Assembly (NCBI GenBank): GCA_946409935.1 | Contig: CAMJYG010000008.1 | Coordinates: 1-54,837, forward strand | DNA: 54,837 nt | Source: an uncultured Clostridium sp. | GTDB taxonomy: Bacteria > Bacillota > Clostridia > TANB77 > CAG-508 | Reading direction: 5' to 3' | Shown: one piece after another, positions 1 to 9,156 of the stretch | Position numbering within the stretch: position 1 is the stretch's first letter | How the letters are laid out: every line of letters begins with the position of its first letter | Translations under genes and position numbers: made by a program | Notes under the pieces: model-generated | Database searches by the model: none | Seen by the model: the letters and a program-made list of their open reading frames with translations, nothing else | Told to the model about the DNA's origin: nothing

Positions 1-54
1 AAGCATTTGTAATGCTTATCTCGATTTTTTTATTTCAAAAGTGTCAAACTCCCG
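1..54 (+). mobile_element. Probable right end of an IS1634-type element cut by the window edge
   Basis: The first bases form a hairpin (AAGCATT/AATGCTT) with a T-run, then GTGTCAAACTCCCGAG. The complete IS1634-type copy in this window ends in the same way: hairpin, T-run, then AATGTCAAACTCAGG. I infer that a related element ends here. Its transposase would lie outside the window. The match is short, so this is tentative. Confidence 0.35.
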
Positions 55-156
55 AGTAAATTTAATTTTCCTTACACACATTTCATTTGATTGGTAATAT
101 ATGGTAATTATTCGTTTTTGTGGACTAGTTATCCACAGGTATAATTTATTTTTATT

Positions 157-181
157 AAAAGTTCAAAAAAAATGAACTTTT
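157..181. terminator. Bidirectional hairpin terminator after the IS transposase
   Basis: AAAAGTTCA and TGAACTTTT pair around an A-rich loop. The stem ends give U-rich tails on either strand. It lies just past the 3' end of the minus-strand transposase. The 54-156 stretch before it shows no gene. Confidence 0.5.
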
Positions 182-212
182 CTCTTTATATTTTTATGAA
201 ATTGGTATATAA

Positions 213-1506
213 TCAATCAAATCTTAATTGTACTTTTTTATGTACCATTAGATTTGTGATTATGTTTGAGATAAGCTCTTTTTTCATTTGCAGGCTTATC
301 TCTTTTAATTTTAATTTCAACTCTTTTATCTCTTTTATTCCATTTTCTACTAATTGCCTTATTACATGCGCTATTTGTATCATTAAATAATGCACTTTTA
401 TTGCTGTTGCATTTTTACTGTACAAATGTTCTATATCAAATGTTCCATTTTTTTGAATATTAAAACCTTCATTTTCTATCTTCCATCTTTTTCTGCCTAA
501 CAATATTGTTTCTTGTATATTTTTATCCGTTATATTTAAATCTGTTATATATACAAATTCCGTTCCGCTTTTTTTCTTCTGTATATTTTATTACATTCGT
601 TTTATGTTCTTTATAATCTAACTTTGTTACACATTTGTAATTTTTTAATTTGCTCTCATTATCAGTTTTTACTATTGTTTCAAATTCTCTATAAAGTGTT
701 GGTATTGAACCTTCTTTGAATCTTATTATATATTTCCAATTTTTACTTTTACAAATATCCATTACTGGTTTGCTTGCATATAGTGCATCTCCTGAAATGA
801 CTATTCTTAATCTTGGATATTCTTTTTTTATTTTATCTGCTAATCTTTTAAATGCTTTTGTTTCACAATCATTTTTATCTACATTTTCACTTTCATTTTC
901 TACAAATTCACTACCTATACTAAATACCATATCTCCTATAACTAATTTTGCTTCTAATACATATGTGCTATATTCTTGATATTCATTTCCTTTTTTATCT
1001 GTTTTATTTTTTACTAAGCAATTGGGATTGTATTTTGTTCTACTGCTTGCAAGCCCTGTTCCATCAACTATTACATGATAATATTGTTCCCTTATTTTGT
1101 ACTTTTCTAACATTTTATTTCTTATCATTTTTACTATCATATATTTTCTAATTTCTTCTATTTCACTTACGTCTATATTTTTAAATACATCATTTATTGT
1201 ATCGCAATGTGGTATTTCATCTAAAGTTAATCCACATATTGTTGCTATATTTTCTATTGCTTCTTCTGTATTAAATTCTCTTGTTATTCCTTGCATTGAC
1301 TTTATTTCACACATTAGAGCGAATAATCTTACTATAAAAATTACTTTCATTTTGTATGTTACATAAGATTGGTGTCTTAAATCTGTTAATCTTTCAAATT
1401 TACTTAATAATTCTGGAAAATATTGATTTATTACTGTTATTACATCATTTAATACATTTAATTCTTTCTTTTTCTCTCTTTTTTCTTTTCTGTTCAATAA
1501 AAACAT
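213..1506 (-). CDS. DDE transposase read through a CGG +1 shift
   Basis: An IS4-superfamily-like DDE transposase of 430 aa if a +1 shift is made at the CGG codon at 565-567. Visible motifs are DGTG (first Asp) and GDALY (second Asp) in the frame-0 part, and RKRWKIENEGFNIQKN (Glu region) in the downstream frame. Without the shift the protein stops after 327 aa at ...NRFKYNG and loses the catalytic Glu. With the shift it reads ...KKGTEFVYITDLNITD... and joins cleanly to the C-terminal part. RBS and start sit at 1506. The ends of this insertion sequence were not identified. It could be a decayed copy, but the shift falls at a CGG like the other nine in the window. Confidence 0.75.
565..567 (-). 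other. CGG +1 recoding site, IS transposase
   Basis: Frame 0 reads AAG CGG AAC. Skipping the C gives AAG GGA ACG and restores the conserved C-terminal frame. Confidence 0.75.
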
Positions 1507-1651
1507 CTCCTTTGTGAAAAATTTTATTTATTTTATCACATAAGTTGATGTTTTTGTTGATATTACTATTTTTTTTATTGCGAAAAATTTTTACTCTTTA
1601 ATGCTGTAATTTTAAAGGCTTTATATATTTTATATATTTTTTAAAGAAAAC

Positions 1652-2812
1652 CTATCTTGTAATTTTTATAAATTTATTTTTACCAAACTGTATTACTTTT
1701 CCATCATCAATTTCAATAATTTCATTAATATTTTCCACTAATTTTGAATTTATCTTTACTCCTTTTCCTTGTATCATTCTTTTAGCCTCACCTTTTGAAT
1801 TGCTAAAACCAATCTTTAAAAGTAAATCACATATGTTTATTTCCTTTTCTTCTATTTTTATTACTTTAATATCACTTGGAATTCCACCATTTGCTATTTT
1901 GTTATATCTTTCTTTTATTTCTTCCAAATTTGCATCACAGTCATACATTTTAATTAATTCTTCTGCAAATCTAATATGTGCGTTTCTTATATCTCCATTC
2001 ATAATATTCTCTATTTCATTTTCTTCTAAATCTGTAGCCAATTCAAAATATTGTTTTAATACATTGTCTGGTATTTTCATACTCTTTTCAAATTTATCAA
2101 AAGGTGTATCATTTAGTCCTATGTAATTTCCAAGTGATTTACTCATTTTCTCTTTTCCGTCTAAGCCAACTAATAATGGAAAAGTCATTACTATTTGTTG
2201 TTCCTGCCCATAATCTTTTTGTAATTCTCGCCCTACCAATAAATTAAATGTTTGATCAGTACCTCCAATTTCTATATCCGCATTAATTGCAACTGAATCA
2301 TATCCTTGCATTAACGGATATAATAATTCATGCATAGATAATGGTAAATTATTTTCAAATCTATTTTTAAAATCATCTCTTTCCATAATTCTTGCAACTG
2401 TATATTTACTTGATAATTTTATTATATCTTCAAAATTCATCTTTGAAAGCCATTCTGAATTAAATACTATTTCTGTCTTATCCTTATCTAATATTTTAGT
2501 AACTTGATTAAAGTATGACTCAGCTGATTTTCTTGTTTCTTCAAAAGTCAATGCAGGTCTTGTTTTGCTTTTTCCTGATGGATCCCCTATCATTGCTGTA
2601 AAATCTCCTATTACAAAAACTATTTTATGTCCCATATCTTGAAACATTTTTAATACTCTTAATGGAACAGAATGCCCTATATGTAAGTCTGGTCTTGACG
2701 GATCAGCTCCAAATTTTATTGTCAATGTTTTTCCACTTTTTAATTTTTGTTCTAATTCCTCTTCTGAAAATATTTGCACAGTTTTTCTTTTTATAATATC
2801 TATTTTATTCAT
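1652..2812 (-). CDS. tyrS: Tyrosyl-tRNA synthetase
   Basis: A cytoplasmic class I aminoacyl-tRNA synthetase that charges tRNA-Tyr. The protein is 386 aa. It has the HIGH signature as DLHIGHS (residues about 42-48) after GADPSRP, the substrate-binding stretch QGYDSVAINADIEIGGTDQ, the KMSKS loop as GKEKMSKSLGN (about 222-232) and a C-terminal S4 RNA-binding domain (ICDLLLKIGFSNSKGEAKRMI). The GADPSRPDLHIGH form is typical of the TyrZ-type enzymes. A T-box leader lies upstream on the same strand, so uncharged tRNA-Tyr should raise transcription. RBS GGAAGGAG lies just before ATG. The position suggests a chromosomal housekeeping or second tyrosyl enzyme. Confidence 0.93.
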   Translation of the reverse strand: MNKIDIIKRKTVQIFSEEELEQKLKSGKTLTIKFGADPSRPDLHIGHSVPLRVLKMFQDMGHKIVFVIGDFTAMIGDPSGKSKTRPALTFEETRKSAESYFNQVTKILDKDKTEIVFNSEWLSKMNFEDIIKLSSKYTVARIMERDDFKNRFENNLPLSMHELLYPLMQGYDSVAINADIEIGGTDQTFNLLVGRELQKDYGQEQQIVMTFPLLVGLDGKEKMSKSLGNYIGLNDTPFDKFEKSMKIPDNVLKQYFELATDLEENEIENIMNGDIRNAHIRFAEELIKMYDCDANLEEIKERYNKIANGGIPSDIKVIKIEEKEINICDLLLKIGFSNSKGEAKRMIQGKGVKINSKLVENINEIIEIDDGKVIQFGKNKFIKITR

Positions 2813-2840
2813 TTTATCTTTACTCCTTCCTATATTATTT

Positions 2841-2897
2841 CTATATAATACTTAAGTTTCGATAAAATTGCCTTTGAGTATCTGTACTTTTAGGCAT
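2841..2897 (-). CDS. 18-aa ORF between the T-box terminator and tyrS
   Basis: This ORF starts MPKSTDTQRQFYR and has a very strong ribosome site (GGAGGTGGTAAT then ATG). It sits just after the T-box terminator hairpin and ends about 29 bp before tyrS. I recognise no family. It may be a leader peptide coupled to tyrS translation, or the remnant of an older gene start. The strong SD is the only evidence that it is translated. Confidence 0.4.
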   Translation of the reverse strand: MPKSTDTQRQFYRNLSII

Positions 2898-2917
2898 ATT
2901 ACCACCTCCAATATTTC

Positions 2918-3116
2918 AAAAAAGCCAAATTCAATCCCGTTAAAGGACGAATTTGGCTTCGTTGTACCACCTTTATTCACAATATTTATTTAATATTGCC
3001 TCATTATAGCTTATTCGTAGCAACACGTTAGTTACTCTAAGAATTGTAATTCAAAATTTATATTCTGATAATTTCCACCTTCCATTATCTCTCTATTAGT
3101 TGATATAAATTTTTAC
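2918..3116 (-). promoter_or_regulatory. T-box leader of tyrS
   Basis: On the minus strand the conserved T-box core AAAGGTGGTACAACG (2960-2974) is followed by an intrinsic terminator: AAGCCAAATTC (2949-2959) pairs with GAATTTGGCTT (2922-2932) and ends in a T-run. Pairing of the T-box core with the 5' side of this stem would form the antiterminator. Upstream, 3030-3116 holds Stem I-like sequence with GAATTACAATTC, where UAC could be the tyrosine specifier. The specifier choice is inference. The core and terminator are seen directly. Confidence 0.88.
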
Positions 3117-3197
3117 TAATCTTCTTTTTAAAACACAACTAAATTGAATTTATATATATTTTAACATAAATTGGTAATTTCAGTCAACTGCCTTTTC

Positions 3198-3962
3198 TTA
3201 TTTTTGTGCTACAATTCCATACAATACTCTTTCAAGCAATATTCCTTTTTCTGTCTTAAATCTTTTTACATATTCTTTAAATAGATTATGATCTATTGAT
3301 TTTAAATGTTTATCAAAATCACCGTCTATTTCTGAAAAATCATCTAATATTGGTACTTTTAATAATAATGCCATTAAATCATCTTCTGTCTGAAAATATT
3401 CGTTCATTAAAATTTCATACTTTTTAACATTTGAAAATCCAGCTTTTACTATATCTTCATAATCCTTTTCTGATATTGCTTTTTTATCTCTATATCCTTG
3501 CCCCTTTCCAAATATTTTTTTTAATTCCCAACAATCCTTTTGGTCTACTCCTCTTACTACCAGTGTTCCACCTTTAGTTAAGCAATCATAGATTTGTTTT
3601 GCATCTATTTTTGTATGTCTTGCAGAAACTAAATCAAATATTTCTCCTGGAAATTTCATTTCTAAATTGTCCATCACACCAAATTTTATGTTTCTTTCAG
3701 GATAGTTTTTTGCATTTTCTTTGGCTGTGTAAATCATTTCTTTTGAAAAATCTGTTGCAACTAACATTCCAACTTTTGGATATCTTTTTAAAACTTTTTC
3801 TCCTCCTCCAGTTCCTAAATCTAAACATAATGATTTTTCATTTGTGTGTTTTTGTATTTCTTCAAAATAATCCCACTCTGTTAATTTTTCTGTTTCACAT
3901 TTTATTTGGCTGAAATCCCAATTTGCCACTTTTGAATAATATTCTAATTCATTTTCTTTCAT
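3198..3962 (-). CDS. Class I SAM-dependent methyltransferase
   Basis: A 254-aa cytoplasmic protein with a Rossmann methyltransferase core. Motif I is LCLDLGTGGGEKVL, followed by the acidic loop ATDFSKEM and the post-motif FDLVSARHTKID. The substrate cannot be told from sequence. I chose the ATG at 3962 because AAAGGAG lies 9 bases upstream; the longer frame to 4043 has no such site and includes a hairpin. Upstream (4030-4060) a short stem AACCATA/ATGGTT followed by TTTTT on the minus strand may terminate transcription from genes further right. Confidence 0.75.
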   Translation of the reverse strand: MKENELEYYSKVANWDFSQIKCETEKLTEWDYFEEIQKHTNEKSLCLDLGTGGGEKVLKRYPKVGMLVATDFSKEMIYTAKENAKNYPERNIKFGVMDNLEMKFPGEIFDLVSARHTKIDAKQIYDCLTKGGTLVVRGVDQKDCWELKKIFGKGQGYRDKKAISEKDYEDIVKAGFSNVKKYEILMNEYFQTEDDLMALLLKVPILDDFSEIDGDFDKHLKSIDHNLFKEYVKRFKTEKGILLERVLYGIVAQK

Positions 3963-4215
3963 TTTTTTATTTTCTCCTTTTATTTTTATTTGGTTGTAAA
4001 AAATAAGAACCTCCCTTCTATGAACATAAGCAAAAACAACCATAAAATTTTGCTATGGTTTGTATTTTTGCCATTCATAAAGAAAGATTCTATAACATTC
4101 TTTATTATAAAAACTATTTCTAGTTTATTTCCTTAAGATAGTATCACGCGAATGGTCGAATTGAAATACTATGATATTATATTAACATAAAGTTGTTGGT
4201 TTGTCAAATTTTTCT

Positions 4216-4351
4216 TTATGTGAATTTATTTAATCTATTTTTATTTGGCATACATGCATCTAATTATTTTTACTATTTCTTTTCTACTTATTAATTCTTC
4301 AGTTTTAGCTTTTAAATTTTCAAATTTTAAGCCTATTGCATTTGATATTAT
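4216..4351. repeat. Left copy of the 136-bp target-site duplication
   Basis: This stretch is identical to 6322-6457 by eye. The two copies directly flank the insertion sequence. The left copy is the orphan: it carries a duplicated 3' end of the DHH phosphoesterase gene. IS1634/IS1549-group elements are known for unusually long, variable duplications. Confidence 0.9.
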
Positions 4352-6321
4352 CTCCGTAGTTTGACATTAATTTAATAAAAAAAACATCTAAAAGCATTGA
4401 AATATATGCTTAAATTTTTGTCAACATTTCTTCCTTTTTTTGTTTACGTGTGTCTCTTTGTGTGATATAATCATAAAAACACAGATGGAGGAATTTATGT
4501 ATTTACAAAGGATTTTTGATAAAAGAAGAAATAAAACTTATCTTTCTGTCGCTAGAGGCTACCGTGATGAAAATGGTAAATCTAAACACAAAACACTTCA
4601 ATATTTCGGTGCAGTTGAAGATTTAAAGTCACAATTTGACGACCCTATTGCACATTTTAAAGAAGTAGTACAACAAATGAATAATGAAGAAAAAAATAAT
4701 AATGCTCCTTTAACTGTAACCATTGATAAAAATGAAGAATTAGAAATTGGTACTGATAATATTAAAAATTTTGGATATTCCGCTCTTTCTAAAATTTACC
4801 ATGAATTGGAAATCGATAAATTTCTAATTCGTAAATTCAAAGCAAGAAATTTTTCTGAATATAAAATCAATAACATTATGAAGCTTCTAGTTTTTAGTAG
4901 ATGCTTATATCCTGACTCCAAAAAATCTACTTATGAAAATAAAGATATATTTTTCGAAAATACTGATTTTTCTTTAAAAGAAGTATACAATGCTTTAACA
5001 TATATTGAACCTTTTAAGGAAGCTCTTCAATCCTATATATATGACCACATTCAAGAACAGTATAAACCTAATAATGAATGTATTTTTTACGATGTTACTA
5101 ACTATTATTTTGAAATTGATGATAATGATGATTTTAGAAAAAAAGGTGTTTGTAAGGAACATCGCCCTAATCCCATTATTCAAATGGGATTGTTTATGGA
5201 TTCCCTTGGCTTGCCTATGTGCTATGGTTTATTTCCAGGAAATACCAATGACTGCTTAACTTTAAAACCAATGGTTCAAAAGTTACAAAAAAATTATTCT
5301 ATTGGTAAGGTAATTGTTGTTGCAGATAAAGGTTTAAATACTGGTAAAAATATTGTTTATCAAAAAGCTATTGGTAATGGTTATGTTATGAGCCTTTCTG
5401 TAAGAGGTGCTAATAAAGAACTTAAAGATTATGTTTTGAATGAAGAAGGTTATGTATACAACAAAGAAAAAACATATAAGAAAAAATATCGTAGATATCC
5501 TAGAGAAATAGAATATACAAAAACTGTAAATGGTAAAGAAGTAAAAACAAAAACTACTGTTGACGAGAAACAAGTTGTTTTCTGGAGTGCTGATTATGCT
5601 AAAAGAGCTAAAGCTGAAAGACAGCCTGCTATTGATAAAGCTAAAGATTTAATTGGTAATATTAGGAAGTATAACAAAAAGAATTGCTATGGAGCTAGCA
5701 AATATGTAAAGCATTTAGTTTTTGATAAAAACACTGGTGAAATTATAGAAGCTAAATCTCAGCTTTCTCTTGATGAAGATAAAATAGCTGAAGAAGAAAA
5801 ATTAGATGGATACTATATGATTGTATCAAGTGAAATGGAAAAAACAGATGATGAAATTATAGATATTTATAGAGGTTTATGGCGAATTGAAGAAACATTT
5901 AAAGTTACAAAAAGTGAGCTTGAAGATAGACCTATTTATATGTCAACTAAAGAACATATTGAAGCACATTTTTTAACATGTTATTTAGCTCTTGTACTTT
6001 GCAGAGTTCTTCAACATAAACTTGATAAAAAATATTCTGTAGAAAAAATTTTAGAAAGTCTTGAGAAATGTAATTGTTATAACATAGAAGAAAACATTTA
6101 TAGATTTAATTATTATGACGAAGTTTTAGCCAATATTGGTTCAATTATAAATATCAAATATTCCCTAAAAAATAGGACTTTACAAGATATAAAAAAAATT
6201 TTAGGAATGACCAAAAAAAGCTAAAAAAGTGAACAACTTTCGGAAAAATTTTTAAGCCTCAAAGCTATGATTATTACTAGCTTTAAGGCTATTTTTATCT
6301 CAAAAAAATGTCAAACTCAGG
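4352..6321 (+). mobile_element. IS1634-family insertion sequence, complete
   Basis: A 1970-bp element bounded by inverted repeats that share AGTTTGACATT (left CTCCGTAGTTTGACATT; right end, complemented, CCTGAGTTTGACATT) and flanked by a 136-bp direct repeat. It holds one transposase gene with its own -10 (TATAAT at 4466-4471) and RBS. A hairpin with T-run near 6250-6295 can terminate the transposase transcript. Confidence 0.92.
4497..6224 (+). CDS. IS1634-family DDE transposase
   Basis: A 575-aa transposase that cuts and joins the ends of its element. The N-terminus (MYLQRIFDKRRNKTYLSV) is typical of the family. Catalytic-region motifs are YDVTNYYFE (Asp), VVADKGLNT (Asp) and YRGLWRIEETFKVTKSEL (Glu), the last resembling the YREK region of IS4-superfamily enzymes. 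I chose ATG 4497 because GGAGG lies 5 bases before it; the ATG at 4440 has no RBS. No in-frame CGG occurs. It is intact and may be active. Confidence 0.92.
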   Translation: MYLQRIFDKRRNKTYLSVARGYRDENGKSKHKTLQYFGAVEDLKSQFDDPIAHFKEVVQQMNNEEKNNNAPLTVTIDKNEELEIGTDNIKNFGYSALSKIYHELEIDKFLIRKFKARNFSEYKINNIMKLLVFSRCLYPDSKKSTYENKDIFFENTDFSLKEVYNALTYIEPFKEALQSYIYDHIQEQYKPNNECIFYDVTNYYFEIDDNDDFRKKGVCKEHRPNPIIQMGLFMDSLGLPMCYGLFPGNTNDCLTLKPMVQKLQKNYSIGKVIVVADKGLNTGKNIVYQKAIGNGYVMSLSVRGANKELKDYVLNEEGYVYNKEKTYKKKYRRYPREIEYTKTVNGKEVKTKTTVDEKQVVFWSADYAKRAKAERQPAIDKAKDLIGNIRKYNKKNCYGASKYVKHLVFDKNTGEIIEAKSQLSLDEDKIAEEEKLDGYYMIVSSEMEKTDDEIIDIYRGLWRIEETFKVTKSELEDRPIYMSTKEHIEAHFLTCYLALVLCRVLQHKLDKKYSVEKILESLEKCNCYNIEENIYRFNYYDEVLANIGSIINIKYSLKNRTLQDIKKILGMTKKS

Positions 6322-6457
6322 TTATGTGAATTTATTTAATCTATTTTTATTTGGCATACATGCATCTAATTATTTTTACTATTTCTTTTCTACTTATTAA
6401 TTCTTCAGTTTTAGCTTTTAAATTTTCAAATTTTAAGCCTATTGCATTTGATATTAT
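6322..6457. repeat. Right copy of the 136-bp target-site duplication
   Basis: It matches 4216-4351 exactly and contains the true 3' end and stop codon of the DHH phosphoesterase, so the insertion did not break that gene. Confidence 0.9.
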
Positions 6458-7267
6458 TTCTGCAGTTTTTTCATTTTCTGCAACAATAACACTATAACCA
6501 TTTATAATATCCATGCAATTAACTGATATGTATTCTACATTCTTTTCTTTACTTACTGTCTTCAAAATATTTCTAATTTCTGGTTCATATTTATTTAAAA
6601 ACTCATCAACATTTGCAACTTCTAATTGGCCCATTGACCAAGATATACTCATAAATTGGTCTTTAGACTCAACTTCCATTTCTTCTCTTAAACTATCTCC
6701 AATTTGTGATTTTTCTATAAAAATTTCTGTTGTAATTTCATCTGTTATCTCTGCTACTTGCTGTTTTAACCAATTTGCCATTTCTATATCCTTTTGACTT
6801 GTCAATTTTATTTTTAAATTCATTGTATTTGATATAATTCCATAATAAAGCAAAATTGCAGATTCTCTTGAAATCTTAATATTTTCATTTTTAAATCGTT
6901 CTGCTACAAGAGTTGCTGCAGCTCCAATTAATTCTATTTGAACTTTTATATCATTCTTATCATCTAACCAACTATCTCTATTGTGATGATCTATTATTTC
7001 AACAATATTTTCCGTTTTTATATCTTTTGGAATTTCAGTTAAGTAGTTTGTATCTACTAGGACTATTTTGTTCTCATTTTCGATTCTCGTAGCATTATTT
7101 AACTTTATATTAAATTTTTGTAATACAATTTCTGCTTCTTTCTTCATTGTGCCTTCAAAATAATAACTAGCTTGTTCTCCTTTTTTTCTTAAGAATTCTG
7201 CATACGCATACATTAGTGCAATACCATCCATATCTGGATTAATATATGTAGTTACTACCTTTCGCAT
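6347..7267 (-). CDS. DHH-family phosphoesterase, inorganic-pyrophosphatase-like
   Basis: A 306-aa protein of the DHH/DHHA2 superfamily, related to family II manganese pyrophosphatases. It shows NPDMDGI (metal motif I, with Tyr where His is usual), VDTNYL, the signature DHHNRD (residues about 92-97) and a C-terminal SRKEIVKII that resembles the substrate-binding RK motif of DHHA2. The likely role is hydrolysis of pyrophosphate or a small phosphoester. The changed first metal ligand makes pyrophosphatase activity uncertain. Its 3' end lies in the IS target duplication. Confidence 0.78.
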   Translation of the reverse strand: MRKVVTTYINPDMDGIALMYAYAEFLRKKGEQASYYFEGTMKKEAEIVLQKFNIKLNNATRIENENKIVLVDTNYLTEIPKDIKTENIVEIIDHHNRDSWLDDKNDIKVQIELIGAAATLVAERFKNENIKISRESAILLYYGIISNTMNLKIKLTSQKDIEMANWLKQQVAEITDEITTEIFIEKSQIGDSLREEMEVESKDQFMSISWSMGQLEVANVDEFLNKYEPEIRNILKTVSKEKNVEYISVNCMDIINGYSVIVAENEKTAEIISNAIGLKFENLKAKTEELISRKEIVKIIRCMYAK

Positions 7268-7323
7268 TTTCCCCTCCTACTTATAACATATTAAAATATT
7301 CTTTTTTATATCATTTAATTGGT

Positions 7324-7911
7324 TTAAATTTTTTGAGCAATTATTGTATACACATGCCAATATTTATTTTTCTTTCTTGCTGTATCTTGATAATATTTTT
7401 CTTCAGAAAAATAAAGAATATTGTATCCTTTAAAATATTCTAATAATCTTTCTTTTTCAACTGTAATAAAAGTTTCTTTCCACTCATCTTCTTTTCCTAA
7501 AAAATTACCAATAAATACACCTTTGTGTTTAATAACATTTTGTAGAAGATTTACCATAAATTCATCAAAATTTTCTTTAACATAGTGCATACTAAAATTT
7601 GCATTTACTAAATCTGCTTTTGGTAATTCGATTTTAGAGAAATCATCTATTGTAATCTTTAATTTGTTACTATCTAAATTTCGGCTCTCAGTAATCTCTT
7701 TAACTTGTTCATTATTATCTACTGCTGTTACGTTAAATCCTTTTGATATTAAAAATTCTGTATCATTTCCTGCACCACACCCTAAATCTATTGCAGTGGT
7801 ACCCTTGAAATTTTGATTATAGTTTTTTAAGAAAAACGTTCTTATTGGTACTGATGGGTTTTTATTTATAGTTTTTTTATAAAATTCTTTTATTCCTTCT
7901 ATATCTTTCAT
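7324..7911 (-). CDS. Class I SAM-dependent methyltransferase, TehB-like
   Basis: A 195-aa protein with motif I TAIDLGCGAGNDTEFL, acidic loop VTAVDNNEQ and motif IV ADLVNANFSMHYV. The short length and layout resemble TehB-type small-molecule methyltransferases, but the substrate is unknown. It lies 56 bp upstream, in transcription order, of the DHH gene and may be co-transcribed with it. Confidence 0.72.
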   Translation of the reverse strand: MKDIEGIKEFYKKTINKNPSVPIRTFFLKNYNQNFKGTTAIDLGCGAGNDTEFLISKGFNVTAVDNNEQVKEITESRNLDSNKLKITIDDFSKIELPKADLVNANFSMHYVKENFDEFMVNLLQNVIKHKGVFIGNFLGKEDEWKETFITVEKERLLEYFKGYNILYFSEEKYYQDTARKKNKYWHVYTIIAQKI

Positions 7912-7980
7912 GTTTTTAACTTTATACTCCTTATCTTTTTTTTGGTTTATCTAATTCCCTATTTTCTTTTAAAATTATAT

Positions 7981-8193
7981 CTATTTCATATCAAAAGTCC
8001 TAATTATGCTACTATACTCGTTACTCAATTTTCCAATATCCCCATTTTTAGAACTATGCGACATAATATATTCTGTAATTTGTGCTTCACATCTTCTTAA
8101 TTCATCTGTGGTATAATCCTTATTTTCAACTTTAAATCCAGCGTTTTCTATTAATTCTATCTCATTTTTTGTGCAAACATTTAATATCTTCAT
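7981..8193 (-). CDS. Small hypothetical protein
   Basis: A 70-aa soluble protein (MKILNVCTKNEIELIENAGF...), mainly helical, without signal or membrane segment. I do not recognise the family. It lies between a methyltransferase and palindromic repeat A. Confidence 0.55.
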   Translation of the reverse strand: MKILNVCTKNEIELIENAGFKVENKDYTTDELRRCEAQITEYIMSHSSKNGDIGKLSNEYSSIIRTFDMK

Positions 8194-8223
8194 TTTAGTT
8201 CCTTTTCAAATTTTAAATTTTTG

Positions 8224-8344
8224 TTGGAAAAGAATTAAATTTTGACAAGGCATATTATATTTAAAAGGCAAGGGCGCATACTTTGTGTATGTAACCGCGT
8301 TTTAAATATAATATAACGCAGTCAAAATTGTAATTATTTTTCAA
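8224..8344. repeat. Palindromic repeat family, copy A (long form)
   Basis: Outer arms TTGGAAAAGAATTAAATTTT and its near complement (AAAATTGTAATTATTTTTCAA) enclose a long stem TATTATATTTAAAA/TTTTAAATATAATA and an inner GCATAC...GTATGT hairpin. Copies B, C and D elsewhere share the arms. The stem bases differ from copy B but still pair. Confidence 0.85.
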
Positions 8345-8360
8345 CAGATTCCTTCTTTCA

Positions 8361-8993
8361 TTACTTCATCAAAATTATACCTTTAATACTAGGATGCAAT
8401 AATTTCACAAAATCAGTTGCATCTTGTTTTGTCCCAACTATACTACCATAATGTATTGGAACTGCAATCTTTGGTTTTATTTCATTTATTAATCGTGCTG
8501 CTTCTTTAAAATCCATTGTATATGTTCCACCAACTGGTACTAAAGCTACATCACATTTTACTTTCTTATTATCTTCATTTATATCTGTATCTCCAGCAAT
8601 ATAGTATCTAATTCCATCTATATCTATAATATATCCAACCCATCCATTTTCTTTTGGATGAAATGTTTTATTTACATTGTAGGCAGGGACTGTTTCAAAT
8701 CTTATTCCTAAAACTCTTTCTGTTTGATTTGGTTGGGCTGCTATAATGCAATCTTGTCTTATTCCCTTTTTTAGCAATTTCGTTAATAATTCTTCTGGAA
8801 CAATAAAAACTGTATCATCTTTTTTTACTTTATCTATATCTTCTTCAGAATAATGGTCGTAATGGTCATGTGTTATAAATATTAAATCTGCATCATTATA
8901 ATTTTTTTCTATGTTATAAGGATCTATATAAATAATTTTATTTTTACTTATTCTTATAGAACTATGTGCTAAAACTTCTACATTTTCTAACAT
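8361..8993 (-). CDS. MBL-fold metallo-hydrolase (UlaG-like)
   Basis: A 210-aa single-domain metallo-beta-lactamase-fold protein. It has the zinc motif HDHYDHYS (HxHxDH), GDTDINED with the bridging Asp, and IAVPIHYGS with the last His. It resembles the UlaG/YtnP group of soluble hydrolases. The natural substrate cannot be deduced. It is probably a host chromosomal gene. Confidence 0.85.
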   Translation of the reverse strand: MLENVEVLAHSSIRISKNKIIYIDPYNIEKNYNDADLIFITHDHYDHYSEEDIDKVKKDDTVFIVPEELLTKLLKKGIRQDCIIAAQPNQTERVLGIRFETVPAYNVNKTFHPKENGWVGYIIDIDGIRYYIAGDTDINEDNKKVKCDVALVPVGGTYTMDFKEAARLINEIKPKIAVPIHYGSIVGTKQDATDFVKLLHPSIKGIILMK

Positions 8994-9090
8994 AAATCTT
9001 TACACCTCAATTCGTTTTAGATTATAGCATATTTTGATTTTTTTGTAACTATATAATGCAAATAAAATTTGTATTTTTTTCAAATATGAT

Positions 9091-9134
9091 AAAAGCCAAA
9101 GAATTCACTTTTTTTAGCAATCCTTTTGGCTTTT
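9091..9134. terminator. Bidirectional terminator after the adhesin gene
   Basis: AAAAGCCAAA (9091-9100) pairs with TTTGGCTTTT (9125-9134). It lies directly downstream of the adhesin stop on the minus strand and marks the left edge of the conjugation module. Confidence 0.65.
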
Positions 9135-9156
9135 ATTTATCTATTTAATTTTTCTA

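Noticed and set aside
119-137. TTATCCACA, a perfect DnaA-box word within a TGTGGA/TCCACA inverted repeat
   Set aside because: Only one box, inside IS-flank sequence, with no cluster or unwinding region nearby. Probably chance.
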